Assembly (NCBI GenBank): GCA_963830175.1
Contig: CAWHKV010000002.1
Coordinates: 1,054,001-1,118,000 of the forward strand
Length of the DNA: 64,000 nt
Reading direction: 5' to 3'
Source: JBBRBB01 sp963830175
GTDB lineage: Bacteria; Bacteroidota; Bacteroidia; Chitinophagales; Chitinophagaceae
Positions 16,154-25,852 of this stretch are shown one piece after another; the stretch's first letter is position 1, and each line of letters opens with the position of its first letter. Both the position numbers and the translations under genes were made by a program. The notes below the pieces were generated by a model that was given only the letters and a program-made list of their open reading frames with translations, did no database searches and was not told where the DNA came from.

Positions 16154-18688
16154 TTATTGACTTTCCAGCTGGGTTTGCATGCGTTTTATACGGTCGCTTA
16201 ATTTCTCGCTGGAAAGGTTATACCTGCTAAGCCCATCCACAATAATTGGGAAGGAGAGGGGAGTTAACCGTGAGGGGTACATCAATAATATTTCGTTTTG
16301 CTGAATGCGTTGTAATGCATCGCGCAGGCGCTGTTCCTGCATTTGCTGCTCGAAAACTTCGTGGTAAGCCTGCCGCAATAATATGTTGTTGGTGTCGTAT
16401 TCACTAAACACTTTAAAAAGTAAAGACGCGGATGCCTGCAGGTGGCGCGCTTTCTTTTTTTCCCCGGGGTAACCCTGGAATATCAATCCGCCGATAACAG
16501 CAATATCGCGGAACTTGCGGGCAGCCATTTCAACTGAGTTTACGCTGCGCTGAATATCGGTAACGAGGTTGTCTGTCGTAAAGAGTTCATACACATTGGC
16601 ATCATCCAACGGTATGGGTATGTCGCTGAGCAATTCAAAACCATAATCGTTCATGGCGAGTGAAAATGTTATGGGCAATAATTGCCCGATGCGATAAGCA
16701 AGTATAGCGCTCATGGCTTCATGCACCTGCCTTCCCTCAAAGGGATAGACCATTAAATGCCAGCCATCGCGGTCCTCAATTTGTTCTATCAGCAATTGAT
16801 TGGCGGATGGAACCTTAGATAACCTTTGCTGCAGTGCAAATAATCCTTCCAGCGTTTTTAACTCGCGTTCAGCATATTCGCCGGTTACAATGCTACCCAT
16901 GGTTTGGCGCAATATATGACCAAGGTTTGCAGTAAGGCTCATACGACCGCCCATCCAGCTAGGCACAATGGCTTTCTTTTTTGCGGTGGATATGCGCACG
17001 ATAACGGTCATATCTTTTACCATGATCAATTCTAAATTTCTTCCGGCAAGTGTAAACACATCACCCGGCTCTAAACGGCTTATGAAACTTTCTTCTATCA
17101 CACCCACATAACCCCCACTCAGAAATTTTACTTTCATCATGCTGTCACTTACAATGGTGCCTATGTGCATGCGGTGGCGTAATGCAAACCGCTTGCTCTT
17201 CATGCGAAATAATCCATTTTCTTCCTGCTCTACTTTTTTGTATTCATCATATTGCTGCAATGCTTTGCCACCTTCGGTAATCTGGAATAACAACTGAGTA
17301 AAATCTTCTTTGGTAATATCGCAAAAGCAATGCGTGGTGCGCACTTCTTCAAAAATTTCATCCCCAAAAAAACCTTCGCCTATGGAGAGTGTACAGAGAA
17401 ATTGTGCAAGTACATCAAAACACAACATCATGGGCTGCCTGCCTTCCACGACCTTTTGACTGATGGCTCTTTTAAGTGCTGCAGCTTCGACCAACTCGAG
17501 TGAATGGGTGGGAAGAAAATAAATTTTGCTGGTCTCACCGGGTGTGTGCCCGCTTCTTCCGGCGCGTTGTAAAAAACGAGAAACCCCTTTTGGAGAACCA
17601 ACCTGTATAACAGCATCAACAGGACGAAAGTCAACGCCAAGGTCTAGGCTGGCAGTGCATACAACCGCTTTTAATTTTTTTGTATGAAGAGAATCTTCTA
17701 CCCACAGGCGCAACTCCTGTTCAATACTGCCGTGGTGTAAGGCAATGATGCCGGCCAATTGCGGCGCGGCATCAAGCAGATTTTGGTACCATCTTTCACT
17801 CATGCCACGGGTGTTTATGAACACGAGTGTGGTGGTATGTTGTTCTATAACTTCAACCACCTTATCTACCAGTTTTAAACCCAGGTGACCGGCCCACGGG
17901 TATTTTTCAATCTCATCCGGAATGATGGAATGCACCTCTATATTTTTATCGAGCAATGCTTTTACAATTGCACACTGAACAATTTCGTTTGAATGAAATT
18001 CCTTTTTCTGCAGGTTGCGTAAAGGTGCCAGCAGCACTTCTGCAGCTTCATCTAAATTGCCTATGGTTGCGCTGATGCCCCACAAAGAGGGAAGCGGGGA
18101 TGGGTTAATATCATTATTGAATTTTCTTTTGCACCCGATTATGCGGCTGATAGCCAGTTCAACCTGAACACCACGTTTGCTGCCTAAGAGTTCGTGCCAC
18201 TCATCCACAGCAATGATGCGCAGCGTTTTAAAAATTTCGGGATAATTTTTTTGCGCTAAAAAAAGGTGCAAACTTTCCGGAGTGATGATTAGTACTTCGG
18301 GCATGTTGCGTTTTTGTCGGGCCCTTTCATTCACCTCGGTATCGCCGTTTCTGATACCTACGCGCCATTGCATACCAAGTTCTGCAATGGCTTCTTCCAT
18401 TGCCCTGCCAATGTCTTTGGCGAGTGCCCGAAGCGGTGTGATCCACAACAGTTGTAAACTATTGTTTTTTTTGGTAGTAAAGGTTTTGGGATTTTCGTTA
18501 ATGAACTGAATGATTGAACCCAAAAACACCGAATAGGTTTTGCCACAACCGGTAGGTGCATTTACCAGGCCGCTGGTGTTATTAATGATATGCTGCCATG
18601 TCTCCTGCTGAAAAGCAAAGGGATGCAGGTCTTTGCCGGAAAGCCAACCTGCAATGGTTTTATACCCCGGGGTTTTTGAAAGCTTCAA
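16154..18688 (-). CDS. Ligase-associated DEXH-box DNA helicase (Lhr-like)
   Basis: 844 residues. Helicase motifs in order: Q-type FAFQQETW, Walker A APTGCGKT (about 42-49), TPLRALAKDI, ITPESLHLFL, DEWHE (motif II), SATIG (motif III), then FINTRGMSERW, VVCTASLDLGVDFRPVDAVIQVGSPKG and QRAGRSGH (motif VI). The C-terminal half (about 480-844) is the Lhr-core winged-helix and DUF4145-like region, so this is the shorter ligase-associated type of about 820 residues. It takes part in DNA repair with a ligase, a nuclease and a phosphoesterase, none of which is in this window. The only workable start is TTG at 18688, since a stop codon lies eight codons upstream and no ATG intervenes. Confidence 0.88.
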   Translation of the reverse strand: MKLSKTPGYKTIAGWLSGKDLHPFAFQQETWQHIINNTSGLVNAPTGCGKTYSVFLGSIIQFINENPKTFTTKKNNSLQLLWITPLRALAKDIGRAMEEAIAELGMQWRVGIRNGDTEVNERARQKRNMPEVLIITPESLHLFLAQKNYPEIFKTLRIIAVDEWHELLGSKRGVQVELAISRIIGCKRKFNNDINPSPLPSLWGISATIGNLDEAAEVLLAPLRNLQKKEFHSNEIVQCAIVKALLDKNIEVHSIIPDEIEKYPWAGHLGLKLVDKVVEVIEQHTTTLVFINTRGMSERWYQNLLDAAPQLAGIIALHHGSIEQELRLWVEDSLHTKKLKAVVCTASLDLGVDFRPVDAVIQVGSPKGVSRFLQRAGRSGHTPGETSKIYFLPTHSLELVEAAALKRAISQKVVEGRQPMMLCFDVLAQFLCTLSIGEGFFGDEIFEEVRTTHCFCDITKEDFTQLLFQITEGGKALQQYDEYKKVEQEENGLFRMKSKRFALRHRMHIGTIVSDSMMKVKFLSGGYVGVIEESFISRLEPGDVFTLAGRNLELIMVKDMTVIVRISTAKKKAIVPSWMGGRMSLTANLGHILRQTMGSIVTGEYAERELKTLEGLFALQQRLSKVPSANQLLIEQIEDRDGWHLMVYPFEGRQVHEAMSAILAYRIGQLLPITFSLAMNDYGFELLSDIPIPLDDANVYELFTTDNLVTDIQRSVNSVEMAARKFRDIAVIGGLIFQGYPGEKKKARHLQASASLLFKVFSEYDTNNILLRQAYHEVFEQQMQEQRLRDALQRIQQNEILLMYPSRLTPLSFPIIVDGLSRYNLSSEKLSDRIKRMQTQLESQ

Positions 18689-18723
18689 AATTGGTTGGTA
18701 AAAAAATATTTATGTAATGGCTA

Positions 18724-19557
18724 TCAGAATGTAACAAGTTCACCCACAGCCATGTTCAAAAAATTTGGCACGACATGGTTATAGGTGTACATGATCTTGT
18801 CAGGGTCTTTTAATTGTTCTATCATATTGTGCCATTTGCGTTCGCCATGGCTTTCTATCACCATATCCTTTTTATCAGTGCGATTAAGATACATGGTCAT
18901 ACCTACAGCATCTGCCTCGGGATGAAACTGTGTTCCGATACAGTAATCATTGAAACGGATAGCCATAATAGCCCTCTCAAGTGGAACATGACTTCTTTCT
19001 TTTTCTATAGCGAGTATCTTTCCACCTAAAGACCGGATGCGCTGGTGGTCGGGGTTGGTTGCCTGGTATTCGCGGCTGTCCATGGCATAGAATGGGTCTT
19101 TCAGTCCTTCAAAAACGGTTTCTTCCTCACCATTTTGCAGCATGTGAACGGGAAATACTCCAAAGGAAGTGGACTTTCTCTTACTTATATCAGCCACTTT
19201 AAAATACCTGCATGCCAGTTGAAAACTGTGACATATAAATAAAATATGTTTTTTAGGATAATTTTCGGGATTGGCATTCCAGTCTTCGATAGATTTTATC
19301 CATGCAAAGTATTTTTCTTCCCATTCCGTGCCTTCGCTGTCGATTGGTGAACCCGGACCGCCGCTGGATATAAAAATATTGAAATTAAGATCAGGTAATT
19401 CCTGCTTTAACCTAACATCACACTCGGAAAGCTGTATGGCATAATGGTTTTGCTCTGCCCACTGGTTAATTATCTCCCTTAAACAACGCATTCCCTGGTT
19501 AGGATGCCCCTCATAAAGATCAAGAATGGCTATTTTGATTGGCTCGTTTCTATTCAT
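18724..19557 (-). CDS. Class I glutamine amidotransferase-like protein
   Basis: About 277 residues from ATG (MNRNEPIKIAILDLYEG); a TTG four codons upstream is less likely. The fold markers are FISSGGPGSPID (oxyanion region), the nucleophile cysteine in FICHSFQLAC, and FHPEAD with the catalytic histidine and glutamate. It is longer than a simple GMP-synthase-type amidotransferase domain and has a helical C-terminal extension. No synthetase partner is adjacent, so the substrate is unknown. It lies 35 bases upstream of the helicase gene on the same strand. Confidence 0.82.
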   Translation of the reverse strand: MNRNEPIKIAILDLYEGHPNQGMRCLREIINQWAEQNHYAIQLSECDVRLKQELPDLNFNIFISSGGPGSPIDSEGTEWEEKYFAWIKSIEDWNANPENYPKKHILFICHSFQLACRYFKVADISKRKSTSFGVFPVHMLQNGEEETVFEGLKDPFYAMDSREYQATNPDHQRIRSLGGKILAIEKERSHVPLERAIMAIRFNDYCIGTQFHPEADAVGMTMYLNRTDKKDMVIESHGERKWHNMIEQLKDPDKIMYTYNHVVPNFLNMAVGELVTF

Positions 19558-19806
19558 ATTATCCCGCAAAATTACACAGAAAATAATTTACCTCTAATGC
19601 AGTTATAAACACCTGTTAGTCAAACAAAAAAAATCGGAATATTTTATTAAAATCTTAAGTATTTAAAGGCCTTTTTTACTTTACAAAACCATATTTTTAT
19701 ACATCATTCCATCTCTATTCGTATCATGTTATCGCAATTTTTAGCTTGTACTGCCGTTTATAGAGAATCTTTTAGCCATGCAATAAAAGATTCAAAATAA
19801 AATCCA

Positions 19807-22800
19807 ATGAAGTCCTTTATACTATCCTGCACTCTGGTGCTTTCTTTTTTTGCCACTATACATGCACAGACTTATAAAAATGAATGGATTGACTATAACA
19901 AGATCTATTATAAGTTCAAGGTCGGCCCTTTTGGGTTTGATGCGGTTAATGCACCCATCAGGGGAGGTATTGTTAGAATTTACCAACCCGCATTAGCGGC
20001 TGCCGGACTTTCCGAAGTTCCATCAGAACAATTCCAGCTTTTTACCAATGGAGAAGAGGTGCCATTGTATGTTTCAAAAAGCTATGGCCCGCTTACATCG
20101 CAAGATTTTATTGAATTTTGGGGAAAGATTCCCGATGGTAAGTTAGATCGCGACCTGTATAAAGATTCAACATTTTACCTGGCAGATAAGTGGAGTTTAT
20201 CTACCGATTCTGCATCGTATTTTCTTACGCGCAATACATCGGGCAGTAACCTGAGGTTTAGGAATACCGCTAACAATGTAGAGGGAACCACGTTAACGCC
20301 GGATGCAAATTTTATGTACACGGTTGGCAGGTATTACCGAAGTTACCTGAATAATGGTTATGGTGTTTTCCAGGAAAAACCATTGTTTTTATCGAGCTAT
20401 GAAAGGGGAGAGGGATTTAGCAGCCGGTCTGTTAGTCCAAACAATTGTGGATGTTCGCAAACCCAGTTACCTCAGTACTTTACACAATTGAAAGCCGATG
20501 CAACTTCAGGTTTACCAGTTACTGTTCGTATAAATATGGTTGGTAATGCATTAAATAACCGCACGGTTAAAGTGTTCCTTAATAATGATTCTATCGGGTT
20601 TTTAAACATGGGATACTTTCAATCTGCGAAACCTGTTTATCAAAATATTAGTTCCGCCAAACTTACCTCAGACTCAGCTTTGATTGTTGTTCAAAATTTA
20701 TGCACGATCACCAGCGATGAGATGAAGGTTATACAGACCGAGGTTACATACCCACGAAAATTCAATTTTAATAATGCATCAGACTTTGAATTTCTATTGC
20801 CATCCTCACCTGTTGGCAGGTTTCTTAAAATAACCAATTTTAATGATGCGGGTTCCGTTCCCGTATTGTACGACCTGTTAAACGGAAGAAGGTATGTGGC
20901 GGATAAATCTTTACCTGGCACTTTGCAGTTTGTGCTATCACCCTCTTCGAATGGTTACCAGCTGGTATTGGTTAGGGGTGATGGTTCTTATGGAAAAAAT
21001 ATAACCACGCTAACACCGCGCATTTTTACTAATTATAGTGATGCAGCCAACCAGGGCAATTTTTTAATTATCTCCAACGCTGTTTTATTAGGATCGGAAA
21101 GTACCAACTACCTTGAACAATATAAAGATTACCGCAACTCTGTACAGGGTGGAGGATATGCTGGTAAAATCTATTTAATGCAGGATTTGGAAGACCAGTT
21201 TGCGTGGGGAATAAAATTTCATCCACTTGCCATTAAAAACTTTCTTCGCTATGCGCGAAATAATTTTTCTACACCACCATTATATGCTTTCCTGGTAGGG
21301 AAGGGTATATCGTATAATAATTACAGGCTTGATGCAAATAATCCAGTAAACCTTCAAACCAATCTGGTTCCCACTTACGGCAGTCCGGGTTCTGATAATT
21401 TATTAAGTGCTGATGGATTTAGTGATGTTCCTGCTACACCCATTGGCAGGCTGTCTGTAGTTAATGTGCAGGAGATAGGAGATTACCTGGTAAAGGTGAA
21501 AGAATATGAGAAAGCACAACATAGTCCTGGTGACAGTATCGAAAATAAGAAATGGATGAAAAAAGTATTGCACCTAACCGGTGCAAACGATGCTTCGCTG
21601 GGAGGTGTTTTAGATAACTATATTCAAACTTATACCACTGTTGTTAGAGATACTTTATTTGGAGGTAATGTAACCAGTTACAGTAAATCAGCTAACCCAT
21701 CAACCTATCCCGATGAAGTAGTAGATTTTACCCGAAATTATAATGAAGGAAGCGGGTTGCTTCAATACTTTGGGCATTCATCTTCATCTTCCATTGATTT
21801 TAGTTTGGATGATCCTAACAATTATAAAAACACTGGCAGGTATCCCGTATTTATTGTGAACGGATGCCTTGCGGGTAACATTTTTGATTTTGAGCAGGTG
21901 CGCAAAACCAATCTTACCACATTGTCAGAAAAATTTGTACTGGCGCCACAAAAAGGAAGCATTGCATACCTTTCAACGAGCAGTTATGGCGTGGTGAGCT
22001 ACCTGGATATTTTTACTAAAGAAGTGTACAACAGCCTTTCCATTACCGATTATGGTAAAGGAATGGGCGATATTACCAAACGTGCTTTTGCTGAAGGGCT
22101 TTTAAAAACCGGCACACTAGATTTTTATGGAAGAATGCATGCACAGCAATATACATTGCATGGCGATCCAGCATTGAAATTAAATAATTTCGGATTGCCA
22201 GATTACGCTGTTCAGGCTAATTATATACAGGTAAACCCGGGTTACATTTCTCCGGCAGATACCAGCTTTTCCATTAAGGTACGATTGTTTAACCTCGGAA
22301 AAGCAACAAGCGATTCGGTTCATTTTACGTTAACGCGTGTCTCAACAAAAGCAGGGAAAGAAGTTGTATTCAGCCAGAAGTTACCTTACATTAATTCAGA
22401 AGATTCATTAGTCATTAATATTCCTATTATTCCCAACAGGGATATCGGTAAAAGCACTTACACTGCAATGATTGACGATGAACTTGCAGTTACTGAAACA
22501 ACAGAAAAAAACAACAAGGCAGAAGTAACCGTAAAAGTTGCAGCCAACGACATTAAGCCTGTGCATCCGTACAACTATTCTATAGTAACGGCAGATACTG
22601 TTTCTTTTGCTGTTTCTACTGCGTATGCTCTGTTAGATAACCTGAGCTATTTGCTGGAAGTTGACACAACTGCTTTATTCAACAGCCGTGTAAAAATTAA
22701 AAGGTCTGTAAATTCTGCAGGTGGAATTATTCAGTTTGAGCCCATAAATATACCCAAGGGAACAAGGGTGTATTACTGGAGAATCGCGGCAAAAAGTACG

Positions 22801-24459
22801 AATCCACACTGGAATGTATTTTCATTCATTCATAAAGAAAAAGGCGCGGATGGTTTTGAGCAACAGCATTTTTACCAGCATACAAATTCAGACCTTCACC
22901 AGATAGCACTCGACACCACTGCAAGGCAATTTAAGTTTGCCGATAAGCTTACTAACTTATTTGTATTACAATCCATTTACCCAACCAGCGGAATTGAAGA
23001 TGGTGAATTTAGTGTAACCGTAAACGGTTCTTATATTGGTAAAAGCGCCTGTGTAGGAAGCTCGATTGTTTTTAATGTATTAGACCCGGTTACTTTTAGA
23101 CCAATAACAAATAAAACAAATCCTTATGGTGCCGCATCACCATGCGCACCTTACCGTGAAAATAATTTTGAGTACAGTACACAGACCTCTGCCTCCAGGA
23201 AAAACGCAATGGATTTTTTAGATAATTATGTTCAACAGGGATATTATGTGGTAGCAAGAAAAATTTATGACCTGGGTAATGCGGACTGGGCGCCAACGGT
23301 GTGGGCGAAAGACACTGCATTGTATGGTTCAGGAAATTCATTGTATCACAGGTTTAAAGACCAGGGATGTATGATCGATTCATTTACCTACCCAAGAACT
23401 TTTGTTTTTATATTTAAAAAGAATGACAGCACTACGTTTAAACCGGTTTCAACCTTCACCAAAGGTTTGTACGACAGGTTAAGCATGTCTGAGAATATTC
23501 AAACAACAGATACGATAGGGGTGGTAACATCACCAAAATTTGGACCTGCATTAAAATGGAATAAAGTACAATGGGTAGGCAAAAACTCTAATAAAAACAA
23601 CCGCACAAATATGGATGTTATTGCGGTAGACCTGAATGGAAACGATACGCTATTTTATTCGCTCGACAAATTTGATACAGCTTTCAGCATTTCTTCCATT
23701 AAGGCGGCTAAATACCCTTATATAAAATTGCGGATGCAAACCCGGGATTCATTAACCGCCAATCCTTACCAGTTAAGTGACTGGATGGTGACTGGCGAAT
23801 TTGTACCTGAAGGTGCAATGGCACCAAACCTGGGAGTTCAGATTCCTGAAAAGCTAAATTTCGATCATCCTGCAAATATGATGTTCGATACATTATCCGG
23901 GTTCGTGGTGTTTAAAAACACAGGCGCATCCGCATTAAATCCATTAAAAGTAAAATTCAGCCTTACGGATCTGCAGGGGAAAGAATATCGTTTTCCATTT
24001 TCACGCACACGTGCTTTGCCTGCAGGCGATACGTTGCAACTTGCTTTTAAATACAACCTGAAATCGCTTGAGGCAGGTATGTACAATTTAATTATTGAAG
24101 TAAACCCCGATAATGATCAGCCAGAGCAATTTCATTATAATAACTTATTGTACAAATACATTTACATAACCAGGAATGAGGTTAAAAATCTGACTGCGAG
24201 AAGCGGTAATACGCAGACAATACAGGATTTGGGTGTGTATCCAAGTCCGTTTAAAAATACACTGAATATTTCTGCATCAAACAGGGATGGCAGAAGCACT
24301 TTTAATTTATACAATATGGATGGAAAGGTTATGTATCACCAGGTATTTACATTTAAGGAGACACTCGATGTAAGCAGCCTGTTACCGGGCATGTATGTTG
24401 CAGAGATCATTTCAGGAAATACAGTAAAAAAGGTAATGGTGGAAAAACTAAAAAAGTAG
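19807..24459 (+). CDS. C25 (gingipain-type) cysteine peptidase with T9SS sorting domain
   Basis: 1550 residues with signal peptide (about 1-20). The peptidase C25 domain spans about 415-800. The catalytic pair is visible as His657 in YFGHSSSSS and Cys687 in IVNGCLAGN, and HGDPALKLN closes the domain. A CARDB-like Ig domain follows (about 805-920), then further beta domains. The last ~80 residues, starting near LGVYPSPFKN and ending KKVMVEKLKK, are a type A T9SS sorting domain. It is not PorU: its size, extra beta domains and sorting domain make it a secreted surface protease exported by the T9SS. It stands alone, with a 250-base upstream region. Confidence 0.9.
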   Translation: MKSFILSCTLVLSFFATIHAQTYKNEWIDYNKIYYKFKVGPFGFDAVNAPIRGGIVRIYQPALAAAGLSEVPSEQFQLFTNGEEVPLYVSKSYGPLTSQDFIEFWGKIPDGKLDRDLYKDSTFYLADKWSLSTDSASYFLTRNTSGSNLRFRNTANNVEGTTLTPDANFMYTVGRYYRSYLNNGYGVFQEKPLFLSSYERGEGFSSRSVSPNNCGCSQTQLPQYFTQLKADATSGLPVTVRINMVGNALNNRTVKVFLNNDSIGFLNMGYFQSAKPVYQNISSAKLTSDSALIVVQNLCTITSDEMKVIQTEVTYPRKFNFNNASDFEFLLPSSPVGRFLKITNFNDAGSVPVLYDLLNGRRYVADKSLPGTLQFVLSPSSNGYQLVLVRGDGSYGKNITTLTPRIFTNYSDAANQGNFLIISNAVLLGSESTNYLEQYKDYRNSVQGGGYAGKIYLMQDLEDQFAWGIKFHPLAIKNFLRYARNNFSTPPLYAFLVGKGISYNNYRLDANNPVNLQTNLVPTYGSPGSDNLLSADGFSDVPATPIGRLSVVNVQEIGDYLVKVKEYEKAQHSPGDSIENKKWMKKVLHLTGANDASLGGVLDNYIQTYTTVVRDTLFGGNVTSYSKSANPSTYPDEVVDFTRNYNEGSGLLQYFGHSSSSSIDFSLDDPNNYKNTGRYPVFIVNGCLAGNIFDFEQVRKTNLTTLSEKFVLAPQKGSIAYLSTSSYGVVSYLDIFTKEVYNSLSITDYGKGMGDITKRAFAEGLLKTGTLDFYGRMHAQQYTLHGDPALKLNNFGLPDYAVQANYIQVNPGYISPADTSFSIKVRLFNLGKATSDSVHFTLTRVSTKAGKEVVFSQKLPYINSEDSLVINIPIIPNRDIGKSTYTAMIDDELAVTETTEKNNKAEVTVKVAANDIKPVHPYNYSIVTADTVSFAVSTAYALLDNLSYLLEVDTTALFNSRVKIKRSVNSAGGIIQFEPINIPKGTRVYYWRIAAKSTNPHWNVFSFIHKEKGADGFEQQHFYQHTNSDLHQIALDTTARQFKFADKLTNLFVLQSIYPTSGIEDGEFSVTVNGSYIGKSACVGSSIVFNVLDPVTFRPITNKTNPYGAASPCAPYRENNFEYSTQTSASRKNAMDFLDNYVQQGYYVVARKIYDLGNADWAPTVWAKDTALYGSGNSLYHRFKDQGCMIDSFTYPRTFVFIFKKNDSTTFKPVSTFTKGLYDRLSMSENIQTTDTIGVVTSPKFGPALKWNKVQWVGKNSNKNNRTNMDVIAVDLNGNDTLFYSLDKFDTAFSISSIKAAKYPYIKLRMQTRDSLTANPYQLSDWMVTGEFVPEGAMAPNLGVQIPEKLNFDHPANMMFDTLSGFVVFKNTGASALNPLKVKFSLTDLQGKEYRFPFSRTRALPAGDTLQLAFKYNLKSLEAGMYNLIIEVNPDNDQPEQFHYNNLLYKYIYITRNEVKNLTARSGNTQTIQDLGVYPSPFKNTLNISASNRDGRSTFNLYNMDGKVMYHQVFTFKETLDVSSLLPGMYVAEIISGNTVKKVMVEKLKK

Positions 24460-24793
24460 GTGAATAACCTAATCATTCGGTGGAAAACCTTTTTGTTTTG
24501 TGTGAATTCACCGTGCATTTCAGGTGTAAATAAAAATTATACATTATTTGGATACAGGTAGAAAAAGTTCTATCTTTAGTTTACTGAAATGCAGCAGAAT
24601 CCGTCAAAAAGATTTAACTGCAGATCTTTAAAAAGCATTTGGTTTTGGAGGGCATATTTAGAATTTCGGTTTTGAAACTGCCATCTATCCCAGGTGCTTT
24701 TTTAATTGGGGCATCCTTGTATTTTGTTACTTGGAAAATCAAATTTTTTTTTTAATATCTTGCCTTTACCCTACCTGATTTAGCGGAACAAAA
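24460..24793. other. 334-base intergenic region
   Basis: AT-rich and unstructured to the eye. It contains the short palindrome GTGAATTCACC-like sequence near 24500 and a long T run before 24755, but no open frame, RNA gene or convincing promoter box. It separates the C25 protease gene from an AT-rich orphan gene. Confidence 0.4.
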
Positions 24794-25726
24794 ATGCTTC
24801 ATAGAACAACCCTTAAACTTTCAACCGACTTATCAAACGATGAGATTGCAAAGGCTATTTCAGAAACGGTGGGTATACCTTATGAGCTATTACCACATAT
24901 CAACTTTGAGGTAGAAATTGCTAAAATAAATAATGAAAGATCAAGGATTAGCGAACTAACGAAAGATTATAAAGCCAGGTTAGATTCCGACTTGAAAATT
25001 GAAAAAGGCAAGTATGAAGAACTTGATGACTTGGGAAGATTTATTCTTGGTTTAAATCAGGATTACAAAATTTTCACCCCAAAAGAAATTCCAAAATATC
25101 CAGACTTTATCCTTTTAAAGGATGATGTGAAAATAGGAGTCGAACATACACGATTGATGAGTAAGCAATCCAAGACAATTTTCCAAATAGTAAAATATTG
25201 CATCAAGAAAGCTGAAGAGCTTATTCCGAATGAATTAAATAATCATTCTAAAACAATAAACATTTTTTTTGACTTAAGTGTATATCCATTTGTGAAAAGT
25301 AATTCAAGGGTTAGAAATCTTAATAAAGAACAAAAACTAAATGTTGCTAAAATTATAGCTGATTATATTAAATCGAAATTAACTGGAGGAAGTGTTCCCA
25401 AACCGGACTTTATATCAAAAATAAAAATTACATCGAATAAAGATTCAAGGGTTGACCTAGAGTTTGCTGAAAGTTATTTTACAAGCCCACAAATAGAAAA
25501 CTTATTGATTAATCGAATTCAGGATAAGGAAATCAAAGCTAATAAGTATCGCATGGTCAATCCACTAAGTGAACTTTGGTTACTTATTGTTGCTGACGAT
25601 ATTAAGAGTTATTCTGGCTTTGATCTAGAATTTTCTGATTTGCCTGCCTTAACAAAATCAGATTTTGATCAAATTTTTTTATTTGAAAAATACAGTGGGA
25701 AAATCTATACATTATTTAAGACCTAA
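24794..25726 (+). CDS. Uncharacterised protein with nuclease-like motif
   Basis: 310 residues, ATG start, much more AT-rich than its neighbours. Residues ~105-125 read YPDFILLKDDVKIGVEHTRL. The spacing of Asp, then Glu-x-Thr after a short beta hairpin resembles the D...ExK/ExT core of PD-(D/E)XK nucleases. The C-terminus (ELWLLIVADDI...FDQIFLFEKYSGKIYTL) has two hydrophobic strands often seen in such folds. The N-terminal ~70 residues are helical. This is a weak structural hint and I do not recognise the family. It stands alone between the T9SS protease and the gyrA region, which suggests acquisition by transfer. Confidence 0.6.
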   Translation: MLHRTTLKLSTDLSNDEIAKAISETVGIPYELLPHINFEVEIAKINNERSRISELTKDYKARLDSDLKIEKGKYEELDDLGRFILGLNQDYKIFTPKEIPKYPDFILLKDDVKIGVEHTRLMSKQSKTIFQIVKYCIKKAEELIPNELNNHSKTINIFFDLSVYPFVKSNSRVRNLNKEQKLNVAKIIADYIKSKLTGGSVPKPDFISKIKITSNKDSRVDLEFAESYFTSPQIENLLINRIQDKEIKANKYRMVNPLSELWLLIVADDIKSYSGFDLEFSDLPALTKSDFDQIFLFEKYSGKIYTLFKT

Positions 25727-25810
25727 GATAAATAAATTTTATATTTATTCCTATAATTAATATTATGTTAAATAGAGTTTTAAATCTCTTGACCCAAATC
25801 ATATCCAATA

Positions 25811-25833
25811 AAAAAGCCGCTTCTCAGCGGCTT
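25811..25833 (-). terminator. Terminator of the gyrA-TPR unit
   Basis: The stem AAGCCGCT / AGCGGCTT (25814-25821 and 25826-25833) has a four-base loop. On the minus strand it is followed by a T run (the As at 25811-25815 and before). It lies 20 bases past the TPR gene stop codon. Confidence 0.85.
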
Positions 25834-25852
25834 CCTTATTAGATCTATTAAA

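Noticed and set aside
19807..24459. PorU sortase
   Set aside because: The C25 domain is present, but the protein carries a type A sorting domain and CARDB-like domains and is larger than PorU, which fits a T9SS cargo protease.
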